A stretch of DNA of 64,000 nucleotides, from positions 93,917,388 to 93,981,387 of the forward strand of contig JALMQS010000099.1 of assembly GCA_024734495.1 (NCBI GenBank). Direction: 5' to 3'. Shown in pieces: positions 1-13,700 of the stretch. Under the pieces are notes generated by a model. That model worked only from the letters and a program-made list of their open reading frames with translations. It searched no databases and was not told the origin of the DNA. Origin of the DNA: Forficula auricularia (Eukaryota > Arthropoda > Insecta > Dermaptera > Forficulidae). How positions within the stretch are numbered: the first letter of the stretch is position 1; the number at the start of each line of letters is the position of its first letter. The translations under genes were made by a program, and so were the position numbers.

Positions 1-415
1 TGAAACTTAAAAAGATACAAACTTGTGTGCCAAATTTTAGCTCATTAGTTGGTTTTCATTAACTATTCGATTTTGAGGATTTTCTGCATTTTTATCTAAA
101 AGTTCAGAAAAACATTTTGGATATGGCCCTGCTCAAGGAAAAACAAAATCTTTTCAATATTTCAATTACATTAATTTTTATCTACTTAGTCATTTAACAT
201 ATGAAAAGTAAAAATAATTATTACAAATCCAATTGAAAAACAAAGTTAAATCTTTTTCAAATTGTTATACACTTGTTGCAAGATTTGCAGAAACATAGCC
301 AAAAAGATGAATCTTAAAAAGATACAAACTTGTGTGCCAAATTTTAGCTCATTAGTTCCTTTTCATTAACTATTCGATTTTTGCGAATTTTCTGCATTTT
401 TATCTAAAGTTCAGA
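1..415. repeat. Direct repeat, two ~110-bp copies
   Basis: Positions ~4-113 and ~308-415 are near-identical, sharing aagatacaaacttgtgtgcc and tctgcatttttatctaaa. Shorter related pieces occur near 16,910 and 17,970. No coding potential. Position 415-1523 otherwise holds only the nested hAT elements. Confidence 0.75.
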
Positions 416-521
416 AGATAGCAATTCTGTTTAGTCATTCGTTTTGCATATGAACATGGCACTAGATTCTACTTTAGTGCGAACCTTCTGACTTTCAGTT
501 CTATAATCATTTGAGTTTGAG

Positions 522-1339
522 CAGAGCCGTCGCGAGGGTTGTAGGAGCCCGGGCGAGATTTTACCAGCCCCCCCCCCCCTACAGTACGTTTTTTATAATG
601 TCATTCTTGGCAGACAGCCGTGGTGTACTGAATGACAAACACTAACCTCGATGAAAAAGTCAGTAAATTAATATCGATAGACTCTCACGCTCACCATTAC
701 TGATACTGAACCATCATCATCATAACCGTCATCTAGACCAGTGTTCCGCAAACTTTTTGTGTTCAAGGTGCACCTACCAAATCAAGAAATTTTAGAAGTA
801 CCCCAAAGAAAAAAATAATGTTTATTTAATATTTGTTTATTATTATAATCAATATAATAGGAAAATATGTTTAATGAGAAAAGTGAGCCTGCTTAACTGA
901 GCACAGGCGACCAAAATTTGGAGCAATCGTTGATAAGGCTGCTCGCATAACTCTCAGCTATGTGTAGGTGCATTATCTTAACAAAACTTGGCATTTTTCC
1001 GAGGCTCACCATCTAATAACCACGGTTCATCAGTGTGCCGCGGCACACACTTTGCGGAACACTGATCTAGGCGGTGTGTGTTCGTGAGTTCGTCGTTTCG
1101 TCATTTGAGAGCGTTAACAAACTGTCATTGGTGATATTTTCTTGTAAAAAAAGGGAATATACTACATAAAACAGTATATCTTGCATCACCATGTTCTATC
1201 TCCTAATTTTTACTATTTGAAATTAGGTACTTCGGAATCAAAGAAGTACAAAAATGTTATAAGATTCAAAATTTACAACTCTATTTTTTTTCCATCCCTT
1301 TTCTGCTGCCCCGGTTGCCCCGCCCACGCGACGGCCCTG
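522..1339. mobile_element. hAT-type non-autonomous element (outer)
   Basis: Ends cagagccgtcgcg and cgcgacggccctg are inverted repeats. Flanks agtttgag (514-521) and agtttaag (1340-1347) are an 8-bp duplication with one mismatch, as hAT transposases make. The interior contains a second hAT-like element and no transposase frame. Confidence 0.7.
739..1064. mobile_element. hAT-type MITE nested in the 522-1339 element
   Basis: Terminal inverted repeats cagtgttccgcaaac and tttgcggaacactg, flanked by atctagac/atctaggc (8 bp, one mismatch). 326 bp, non-coding. Confidence 0.8.
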
Positions 1340-1523
1340 AGTTTAAGAACCCAGATCGACAGGAAAAAATTATGATTAAAAATATTTTTTCTTCAAGTTC
1401 AAGACATTTCTAAACGCGATTAAGCAGAAAAAAAGATGAAAATTATTCATACTTCATGTAGGGACATTTACTATTAATTGCCAATTGTACTTAAATATTT
1501 TAGAATAATGAATAGATGCTTAC

Positions 1524-1717
1524 AGCTACAGCGACAATGGTATTTCCCTCAAAAGCATGCCGAATGGCTTTTAATAACCTCTTTTCAGTAACGGCATCAA
1601 GAGCGGCGGTGGCCTCATCTAAAGTCACACATTTTGATCCTCGAAGAAATGCTCTTGCAACGGTAAGCAGCTGATGCTCACCCGCGCTCCCAAAAGTATC
1701 CGCAGTAACAATCGTAT
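1524..1717 (-). CDS. Sur: Sur exon 26 (NBD2 signature and Walker B; last exon in window)
   Basis: Residues 1551-1615. The signature position reads GSAGE instead of the usual SUR FSQGQ. Walker [13 protein letters not shown] keeps the catalytic Glu (1585). It ends TIVAVA|GTAAGC, so the following exon should begin with the H-loop His. Confidence 0.94.
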
Positions 1718-4700
1718 CTGAGAAAAATTTACCTTTTTCAATCGTATAAATTATTAGTTAATTCTAACAAGTGAGCGTTTAGGAATTTATGATTTTCGAA
1801 AAACTGCACACGAAGACGTATGAAAATATTATATTATATTGTGGGAACTCATTTAAATTATTTCATTAAACCAAAAATAATGTAAATTATAATCACCTAA
1901 TCCGTTTGAAAAAGATTTTACCAAATCTTTGAGCTGTACCATTTCAAGACTATGCCACAATACATCATCTGAATATTTTTTCTTAGGGTCTAAATTATCT
2001 CTGAAAATGTATATTTGGTAAATATAAAAGAGTAAAAAGGTTAAGGATGTCACATGAAGAAATTAAATTACCTTAGTGATCCAGAAAATATTATTGAATC
2101 TTGAGGAATAGAGGCTAATCTTGAACGCAGAGTGCAAGCGGTTAATTTTTTTATATCAACCCCATCAATTCGAATTCCTCCTCCAGAAGGAGATTCTACA
2201 TGTACCATACCAAAAAGAGACATTAAAAGAGTCGATTTCCCACTTCCAGTTCGACCTACAATGCCCACCTAAAAATATTTATTTATTTATTTATTTTAAT
2301 CCGTGTGAAGATAAAAATGGTTATTTTTACCTTTTGTCCTGAAGGAATATGAAGTGTTAAATTTTTGATAATTGGTTCAAGATTAGGACCATATCTTAAT
2401 GTTACGCGATCAAAATGAATCTCTCCATTTTGAGGCCATTTTTCTTCTACTTTTAAGCCATCATCTTGAAATAATCACTTTTTTATTATCCACAAAATTT
2501 AAATGTAAATTTAAATAATAAATATAATAGATTAAAAATTCACAGTTCATTGGACAATGTTTTTTATTGAACTCTTATTCAATTTTTGTACAACGTTTCG
2601 TCTCTCTCGAGACTTTTTCAAGCACTCAATTGGTTAGAGCACATTGGTTGAGATAACAGTAAAAATAATTAAGACATAGTAGAATTTTTTCTTTTTAGAT
2701 TGATACAACAAAATTAGTCTAATTAGACATTGTCCAATGAACTGTGAATTTTTAATCTACTAATTATGATGGACATTAATCAACATAATTTATCAATATA
2801 TATAATCTTTCGACTATTATTTGTCTTACCAATTCCAATATGTTGTTCAGTTTCCACAGATTCAATACAAGAATACACCCGATCAGCAGCCGACATATAG
2901 ATATCCACATCTGCAGCAAATTTTACTACCCAATTTAAATAAACAGGTACAAGTAGCGTATAGTTAATAGCTAGGCCTACTAATGAAGGAGTTACACGTT
3001 CAGGGTAGGAACATGCTGCTGCTATTGTTGCCAAAGAAGAAAGAAACACAATGAAAGCCCCAATGTAATCCTTGAAGAATAAAACTTTAATTAATTAATG
3101 TTCCATCATTCGCATCCATAATAACAATTAAAGCAGGAGTGGTAGGGAATTGGACAAAAAATTAAAAACACAGAGATTTTGCAAATGCTATGTCTGTTTA
3201 AGTTAGTTGTTTCAAGACAATACTAGTAAAAAGTTAATGCTAGGGTATATAGAACAGACAATAAGGAATCATAATTCATAAGCCCAAAACTTTTTGATGT
3301 TTATGTACCACTGTTAGCCAATCCCGTGATCGTTTGACAAATCTGGCAACACTGTCCGAGCTTGTATATATTTTATCATAGAAATTTCAGATAAAGTACA
3401 TTATAAAGGGAGATTTATAAAACAAAAAGTTCTTAATAAGCGATTGAAAGCTGTTGCGACAATGACTGAAGCGAAAAAACGTCAAAAAAGTACTAAGTTG
3501 ACCCACTTGTTAGGTTAAATACATGCGTTGTTGACAGCTTGTTTTTAGTGCAAATTTTTCATTATTTATTCATTATTATCTCAGAATATGTGTTGTAACT
3601 ATGAATTAAAATTTTCTTAAAAAATGTATTAGTGACCTATTGTTTAATGATGGTTTAGTTTTTTATAACAATGGTAAGAAGAGTTTCTTAATTATAATTA
3701 AATATGTATGTAAACTTTCCGATATCCCGTATAGTGAAATGTATAAGAGTCTGAAAATCTTTATCTTTGGAATTTAATATCTCCGGAACTATATTGTTCA
3801 TAAATTTTATTTTGACACCAATCGATGCAGAGGTATTTAAATAATAATCTCTCTAAATTTCAAAAAAAATCCTAAGAAAACCCATATGGTGAAACAACTA
3901 CCTTAAAAGCAACAAAAAACTTTTTTAATTGTTAAAAAAGAGAAAAGAGTTCAAGATTGTTGATCAATTGGAGCCAAGAATGTATTGAAAAAATAAAAAA
4001 GATTAATGATGTTTTGTCGTATAGTGGAATTGTTTTTTGACAAAGAGTGATAAAACGGGCCACTGAGAAAGTCAAAATAAATCGACGAAACGTCTGCCCC
4101 ATTTAATAAAAACTCTGTTTTTAATTTGTTTTGTCCAATTTCCTACTATTTCTGCTTTAATTAATTAAATTGTTATTTGAAAGATTAATTATTTCAATCA
4201 AAATTTACCAAAGCTATACCCAGCCATCGTCCTGAAGCATCCAAAATTAAATAAGCCACAACATGGCGGTCTAATTTCTCAATAAATTCTTTGGTGAATT
4301 TATGTTGTTGCCCAAATGCACGGATTGTCGCTCTTCCAAGGAGAGTATCTGATAGATGACCCAAAACTGGACCTCGTCCCAGGGCATCCAAGCTATTAAA
4401 ATGAATATATATATTATATATATAATATTTATCTAATATTTAGATCTCTACTTTAAAAATAAATATAAATTTTCATTTAGTTTTTACATATGAAATCTTT
4501 TAAAAATAATAATATTTTCATAAAATTCAAACAAAGACAAAATTACCTTTGAATTTGTTGAGAAGTGGTTCTATAAATTTTTTGAATAAAATAATAAGCA
4601 ACGGAAATCGGAATGGCTGCAATTAAGAAGTAAGGAGCAATGCAAATATTAACAAATATAGCAGAAGCGCAGAGTAATCCGAATTGGCTCAACCGCTGAA

Positions 4701-7700
4701 CAGCTGCACACAATTTCTAGAATCCAAAAAAAACGCTTTTCATTTAATGGCCCAATATATTTTTTATTGAAAGTAATGGAAGGCAGCCCAGAGGTAGTGA
4801 GGAAAGAAAAAATTAACACATATAAAATAAGGTGTAATTTATTGGAATCCTTCCTCCTTTCCTTTCAAACCGAAATTATGTTAATTAAGAAAAGAAGGAA
4901 AAAAAATTTTTGTCTTTCTATGCCTTTTGTTACAAATGAAGAAAGTTTTTGAACACTACTGTGGAGAGAAGAAGGAAACATTTTATTTGTTTCATTCATT
5001 GACCCTTTGAAACCCTGAAGAAGGAGGAAAAAATCCTCCGAAACGTCGGTTTTGAAAGGAAAGGAGGAAGGATTCCAATAAATTACACCTTATTTTATAT
5101 GTGTTAATTTTTTCTTTCCTCACTACCTCTGGGCTGCCTTCCATTACTTTCAATTAAAATTTCTACCAGTCCGTCTCTCTCCAGAGAAAATTTCGTTGCA
5201 AAAAAATATTTTTTTATTTTTATATACAGGTTTTACACTTCAAATTGAATATTTTACAACTCAAATTGAACACTTTACTAATCAAATTTAACAGTTAAAT
5301 AATTTATTCGTTGGCTAGGAACATAATAATTTAATACATAAATATATATGTACAAATGTACATGTACAATATACATTAGGGTGATTCATTTCTGAAAAAG
5401 TTTTTTTTTAGGTGCTCAAGCAAAATATCAATATGAATATAGAAAAAAATTCTCACCAAGAGATGAGCTCTTAATTCCAATATTAAGTAATTACTATTTT
5501 AATTTGATTTTTTTCCGTTTAAAATGCATGTAATTTGCTCAGCCATATTTCACGATATTAAAAAACGAGTTGTTGGTATTTAAATTTAACTTTTCGATTG
5601 ATCATCTTCACATTTTTGTACATTATGAACTTTTCTATATTTATTCGGATAATTTACTTGTTATATAAGTAATAATAATAAATATCAATAACAATTTTCC
5701 TCAAAAAATGTACTTCGACAGCTATTACTGGTGAATCAGCGCGAGCTACATAAAAAAAAACCAAAAGCTATTTTGATGATCATGAAATCCTCTACAAGAT
5801 ACAACAACTCGTTTTTCAATATCGTAAAATGTGGCTGAGCATTAGAAATTTGAAAAAAAAATTACATGCATTTTAAATGGAAAAAAAAATCAAATTAAAA
5901 TAGGAGTAGTAAGTACTTAATATTGGGATTAAAAGCTCATCTTTGATGATAATTTTTTCTATATGCAGATTGATATTTTGCTTGAGAACCTAAAAAAATA
6001 TTTTCAGAAATGAATCACCCTAATCTACATAATAATAATAATTATTATTGAATGCTCTGAGGATGTTCTCCTCCTGGAGCAAAAAAGATTATACAATTAT
6101 ATATAGGTACATATAATTAAGGATTATTCTTAATGAAAAAAAATTATTTAAATTATATAATTATTATTATTATAACATAAATTTGTCACACTAAAATAAT
6201 TTAAAACAGTGCAAATACTATGAAAATCTTGATGAATTACAATATGTATGTGGTTTGTAGTAGTATGTATTACATAATTAGGGTAATTTTTAAAAACTTT
6301 CCTGAACATGTACTATATGTACCTATATACAGTTAAACAAAAAAGATATATAAATACATATGTATGTACGCAAATTTAATTTATAAATGTTCTTTTGCGG
6401 TAGTTACTGATGGTATCTTATGTAGTTACGTTAAATTTTTTTCAAATACAATAAAATGTTCAATTGGAAGTGTAAAACCTGTATCTTTGTTTGAAAAGTG
6501 AGTAAAATCCTCATTCGTGGGAGAAGTTTCCAGGGGCCAGAATCCCAATCCAATTAATCATTTATTTAAATAAAGTTTTATTAACAAATTTAAGTCTCGG
6601 GACAGAACTTTATTTAATACATAGGTGGGCTGAAACTATGGTAACACCGAGATTTGTTATCTTTAATGAACTCTAATCTCGTTATATAGGTATTTTGTTT
6701 TCATCGGATTGAAAGTGAATGATGAGGCCTAAAGGCTAAAGGGAATTCTGGAAAATTGAAATCTTCTCTCTCAAATGTTCTATTAACGGTTATAGCATTT
6801 AATACAGACTTGATAAATAATGAGAGTACATACATATATCGATAACCTCTGGGAATTTCTCTTAATGATTTATCTCTTTCATTTTCACTTTTTTCTATTA
6901 TCCTAAAAATATTATAATAAAAATAATGTATTGATTTCTCTTAGGGTTGAAAATATAAGGAAAAAATAACAGTTATTTTTAATATAGTTTTTTTAATTAA
7001 TGGGCATCAAATTATTTTAATTAATTCCTTTTCCATAGAGAAAAATTGAATTTTTGTTCAAATGAAAGAATTCTATCTATCAACATCTAGTGGCCGATTT
7101 TTATATTTTATTAAGTCAAAAAAACAAAATATCAAAATTTTAAAAATTATGCATACCAATTCCGCGGATAAAGAGATGCCATTATTTGTTTTAAATATTT
7201 TAAAAAATACCACATTAAATATTTATTTTCCGATACAATGCAATTTTTCGATATCCCAACATCTTACTTCGGAAAATATGGGACAAAAATCACTATTTTT
7301 CAGAAGCTAAGTATCGGCATTTCGATATATCAATATTACACATTCGATATATCAATTATACACTCTCAGTATTTTTATATTTGAAAATTTTAGAGATTAA
7401 ACAAAATTTAGCAAAGATTCAATCACCTTATCGACAATAGCCATGTCAGTTGAAAATCGATCTGCAAGTTTTCCAAAGGGTGTCGTCGATAGCCATTTCG
7501 GAGTAGCATTGACAAGAACATTTTCTGCCAACCTCTCATGAAGACGACTCCTTCCTCTGGCTCCAGCCCAAAATCCAAATCCATGGGATCCAGCAGAGAA
7601 GATAAGGCTAAATAAGATTAACAAGGCATATCTCTCGAAGAACCATAAATTATCTTCTTGATTCTAAAAGTCAAAATTATATCATTGTTCGTAAAATAAA

Positions 7701-10700
7701 TAAGATTTGATAATTTTAATGTGGGAATTTAGAAATAAATTATTTATAAAAATTTTGGTATTTATTATAATCTTTCATTTGAAAAATACTGAACTTGGAA
7801 ATATTTGTATTTTAGCTGCCACTTAGGGTCTGTCTAGTTTCTAGTATATATGGGGCTTCAGATTTAAAAATTTTAAATAAAAAAAGATCTTATTTTAGGG
7901 CCCCCAAAGAGTTTTCCATCCTAAGCCTTTTTAATCAAGAATCCAACTTTCTGCACAATTTCTGAAATTTGTCATTTCGTTATATTAATTTTTTGGGAAT
8001 ATATATTTATATTCTTTAGAGAAGGCTCAGAAAATCTAACTTCTTAATGATTCCCTATAAGCCCGGATGATGATCCCCTCAAACATTTTTGGATTTTATC
8101 TCAATTCGTTTTTGAAAAACAATGATGAGAAAGTGAGGCGGCGATTAAACTGGATAAGAATTCGTACGAAAATTAATTCTTACGAAATCGTGTGAAATAT
8201 TTCGTTTGAATTCGTACGAATAGAGTAGTTACATTGATTGCAAACTGGTAGTGATTCAGATACAATTTTCTCTTTCAAAGAATGATCGACTTGGTGAGAT
8301 TGAATATCTATCGGATACTCCGGTCATAAAAATTCTTTTGTTGGAAAATTTGAACAAACGGATATGGGTTCATAAATATTTGGCATCAAGAAGTGTAATG
8401 GGGGATTTGAGAGGTCATATGAAGAGCTTAGACACAATGATCAAAAGTTCTTTGAATATACACGTATGACCATATCTAGGTTTGATTATATTTTGAAATC
8501 TGTTGAGATGAAACTTCAAAAACATTCAAACTTTCGAGAATGCATTTCTCCAGAGCACAAATTGATTGTAAATTACGCCTGAATGAATGTGCTTTTGCAC
8601 AAATTTCGGACGAAATCTTATGAAAAATCAAATTATTGAAATAGTCGTGGGAGTTCGTAAGAACTCGTAAGAAAATGGCGCGAGCAATGTAAACACTTCT
8701 ATTAACAACAATGTATTTATTTACTTCTGATGAGTTCTTATGAACTCTTACAAAGTCGTAAGAATAAATTTTCTTACGAATTCTTATCCAGTGTAACCTG
8801 AGTGAGTGAGAAATTTGTTTTTCGATTCCCAATAAAGCAAAAGAATGATCAAACAAAAATTTTTGGTTTCTATCTTAACTCGTTAAAAAAAATAATGAGC
8901 CAGTGATTGAGTGAGAAATTTGATTTTTGTATTTACTACTGAAGATGTTCTTACTTTTTGTTGGGCATTATCCGTCCAACGAGTAAGCCAAAAATCGGTA
9001 AAAACTCGAAATCCTTGCCAGGAAAGTGTTGTCAAACCATAACAGAAGCACGATAGCCATCCGCAAATTGAGATGTATCCTAACCATCCTTCTTTCTGAC
9101 TCTTTTCGTTCATTAAATCATTTTCCTCAGAAATGGATTCTTGTCTTTTTATAGAACTGTCAATCTCTTCAGAAGCTAGACAAAACTGAATATCTCGTAG
9201 ATTCGAAGTAGAAACGAATAAGCGACGAATCAAGGAAGGTCTTCGATGTGTATAACTTAAGCAATAAGTATTAAAGTTCGTAAAAAGTAGGAGTAGGTAA
9301 GTGAGAAAAATATATATAAATTAACATAACTTTTTCGAAATTTTATATTATTTACCTTGGATTTAGATCTAACATAGCTGGTGTGGAGTGTTGTCTTCTT
9401 ACTCGTTTTGATTTTGGAATCGAAGCAACGGAGAAGGAATAGGAGTGATCTTGATGTCTAGGTTGTAATGTAGAAGATCGCCAACGTGAAAATTCGTGAC
9501 CGTGTGAATCCCTTTTCCATTTTAAGGTAGATCTCCTTGTACCTGGAGTTTTAGCACACCACCAATCATGAGTTGGGGGTAATTCATGAACAAGAAGATA
9601 TCGTGGAATCCCATCCGAAGTTCCTGTTCCTGCTCTGCGTCGAAACCCATCCGTCTAGTACATCCGAAAATATTATAAATATTTAATATATAAAGTAAAA
9701 TTTTGTCCTTTATTGTAATGTTTACTTCATTTATTTACGATAGGTATGTATTTAATAAAAACTGGACTAGAATGAAAAGAGTATTTTATTATATAAAAAA
9801 TACAATTTGAGTGAAAATTTTGGCGAAAGAGAAGCGAAAAAAATTAAACTTCCTAAATTCATGGAGATAAATGACCTTATAGTTGAATCTTTTTAAAAAA
9901 GGGGAATTGTAGATATATTCTTTTAAAAGCCAGAAATAGGAAATAATAATAAAAAATAAATGCTTGGCTTTCTTCATAATTGCATCTACAGGGTGGGCCA
10001 CGAGAATCGGACGTTTTTGGAATAGACAGTACTCGGCAAGTGAAGAGGGTAGAAGGCTGGCGAGGGCCGCATTCTAATTCCTTGATTGTACCATTCACTG
10101 TTCACTATAGCGATTTTCATGTTCACCCTTATAGGCTTGCACTAGTTCAAAAGTTGCAACCAAACGATTGTTCAAAAAGGAGAGCTTTCTCGGAGACTAT
10201 GCTGGATTTTCTAGAGGGGAATGAAGATGCCATTATTCTTAAAAGTGATGAAGCTCATTTTCATTTGAATGTCTTCGCCAATCGGAAAAACTGTCATTAG
10301 TGGGCTCCAGCTAACCTGACCCCTGATATTGAAGTGCCGCCTGAACTCCCTCTGGGTCGCTACAACTGATTCTCCATTACGCACAAAACTTTAATAAGTA
10401 AAAACGCAGTGCTCCAACTGACAATGAGCTATAGTGAACACTGAATGGTACAATCAGAGGATTGGAATGCGACCCTCGACAGCTTTCTACCCCTCTTACT
10501 TATCGAGTACTGTCTATTCTAAAAACGACAGGTTCCCGTGCCCCTCCCTGTATATTAGAAAGATAATTCTCGTCGTTTCAGGTTTGAGAACAGGGTTTTT
10601 CTCAAAATAAGTGGAAATATAATATGTTAAGAGTTTTAGACTGTATCTCTAAAATATAGAATAATTATTAATTGAATATACCACTAAATCGTTTTCTGAA

Positions 10701-13700
10701 TTGGATTCTTCATCATTTTCATTAGTCATTAAATGATGTTTTAGTTGCAGACCAATTTTTGAAACAAGACGAATCTAAAAAAGTCAATTCTTTTAAAATG
10801 TTTAAAAAAATTATTATTATTTATTGTTTTTTTTTTAATTTAAAGAAATAAAATATAATTTTGTGATCAAATAAGAAGTCTTACTAATTGCCAACGTTCT
10901 CGTGCAGTTCGTGTATAAACTTCACTAGGAATTGGTGAAAGCAGTGGCTGATTAACATGCTCCTGGGATTGTAAAAGCGAATAATAAAGTTCAGGATCCT
11001 TTTGTTTGATTTCTTGAATTCCTTCTTTTGCAATATAACGGATCACGCCTTCTTCAAGCACAATGATCTTAAACATAAATAAAACATCAAAAATTAATAT
11101 TAAAAATTGAAAATAAACATGAGTAGCTATCAAATAATTCAGATAGTTAATTCTAAATATCTTTTGAATTATTTCTTAAATGAAAAAAATGAAAAATGGC
11201 AATTGAACAACCGACCGAAAAAGATGAAATCAATTAAACTAAAAAATATTTTTTGTTGAAAAAGCTATTTGAAATTAATTAATAATTTAGAAATATTTTC
11301 TTTTGGAGGCGGATTGAGAGATTTCAATGGTGAATTGATAGAAAAGCAGCCTAACGATAATGAAAACCAAAAATTCCACATTTTCTGAAGATTCTTTAGG
11401 GTTTAAAAGGGTCAAGGGATGAGCCTTCTTTTGCCTCCTTTAAGAGTGCTTTTGCTTGATTTGTATTAAATTTTGATATTACGAAAAAGAAATATTCTGT
11501 TGATATGAATGCCAACTCAAATACTTGCCAAAAAAAGCATTGTTAAAGGAGACCAATGCAAGTTCCTTCGTTGACTCTTTTAAGCCCTGAAGAAGGAGGA
11601 AAGATCCTCAAGAACGTTGATATTTTAACAGGATGAAAATGACGTTCTAACAAATTATTTTATTCGGAATTTTTGGTTTTCATTATCCTTGTGCTGTCTT
11701 TTTCATAAATTCACCATTTAATTAATAATGAGTTAATTGAGGTGCTCATGTGTATTTTCAAAAACTAAATTAAAAACTTAAGTTTGAAATTAAAATAAAT
11801 TTCCCAATTAAAATGAATAATAATGTTATTTAGTATTCACTAGACATAGGAAAAAAATACCTTACTTGATTCGCCTCTTTTAATACTGATGGACGATGAC
11901 TACTCATAACAACTGTCCGATTTTCTTCCCCGAGAGCAAATCCCCTAATGCCTTGTTCAAAAACATGCATGGCAACTTGTTCATCTAAAGCTGATATAGG
12001 ATCATCCTGAAATGCAAATTTTGATGAAAATATTTTTAAAAATTATTATAACAATTCTCTAGCACTAGAATTGATTTTTTTTTCAAAAATATGCGGAATA
12101 TTTTCCATAAATGGTGAATAGCATATTCTCTAGAGTGCGATTTCGGGGCCACTTGAGAAAAGATAAGTATATATTAGTACTGACATAATGGATGACTCAG
12201 CGTCGTCGCCTGCGAGTGGCAAGTATGCATTCTAAAGTAACGACCTGTGTTGCGGGTTGCATCTCTAGGCTCCAAATATTTATTAAATAAGCTGACGTGT
12301 TCTGATGTGGCCATCCACTTGACTTTACCATACAACCTGGCCCCTCACTTATATTTAATATTTAATAAAATTATTTATAATCATTTAGGGGAGGGGGGTT
12401 AGTTTTTGCATTTTTAGATTACTCTGGGCCCACTGATTATGTATACAAAATTTGGTTGAGTTTGGTACAAGAGACTATATTTTCATTTTTTAACCTTACA
12501 CCCGCCCCTCCCATTTTAGGCGGTTAGTTTTTGCATTTTTAGACTTCTGGGGTCCCACTGATTATGTATACAAAATTTGGTTGAGTTTGCTCAAATGGCC
12601 TAGATTTTTAATTTTTAATCCCTCTCAACCGCCCTTAATTTTGGGTCAATATATACCAAAATCTAATCAGCTCTTAATCTCAATGGACCAAAACTACGTC
12701 TGAAATTTGGTTTCGATATTCACACTAGTTTTTGAGCTAGCTCGTCCAAAAAAATTTGGTAACGCACAGAGGCTAACAGACATTTTGACAAAACAGTTAT
12801 TATCTCGAAAAATATAATTTTTTCGATGTTCACTTATTAGAGCTTTTTTGTACAGCGAAATGCCTTGGTTTCGCTCCATTTTTTAATCAAAATAATTTCA
12901 GCCGTTTTTGAGATATTTCGAAAAAAATGAAGGAAAAAAACACTTTTTTTCATGCAAGATTACAATAGTTGACCATACCCTGTATGGTAAAGTAAAAATA
13001 TTTTAATCATTAATTCAATTTTTAAAAAATAAAATAATTTTTATCTTAGTATTCTATAATTAAATTCAAGCTTTACTGCCGAGAAGCTTCGCCTGCTTTC
13101 CGAGAGGCCCTAGTATTAAATTCACTCCTATTTTTTCATGATTAATTTTATCTTCAATGTCAAACATGGGCGCCGTTTCTGAGCTTTGAGATTTAGAGGC
13201 ATCTTGAGATGATGAGGTGGAAAAAATAGTCTGCCTGTTAGTTTCTTCAAGTGTATAAAATAAGGTTATTCTATGTAGTTTGTTGATATTTTCTTTTTGA
13301 GCTGCGAGTTTTTTTCGTTTCTCTGAACCACTTAAATATATTCTTTTCGATATAATTAATCGAGACTACAAAACTACGCAAAACAATTTATTAAGATACT
13401 TAATAATTTACAACAAACTAGCTGCAAGGTCCACCTTTGGCGGCCCGCTTGCGTTTCTAGCTTTCTAGAGGCCCACAGAGGATATGTATACAAAATTTAG
13501 TTAAGTTTGGTCCAAGGGCAAGAATTTTCATTTTTGACCCTCCCTCCCATTTTGAATGGTTAGTTTTTATATTTCTGCTCTATAGAGGCACACAGATTAT
13601 GTATAAAAAATTTGGTTGGGTTTGGTCTAAAGACAAGAATTTTCATTCCCCCCACCATTTTGAGTGGTTAGATTTTGCATTTCTAGCATTCTAGTGGCCT

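Noticed and set aside
7062..7310. 82-codon plus-strand frame
   Set aside because: Antisense inside a Sur intron, Lys/Asn/Phe composition typical of AT-rich DNA, no homology.
8476..8856. 126-codon open frame on the minus strand
   Set aside because: It lies inside a foldback MITE, has no recognisable motif, and its composition follows the repeat.
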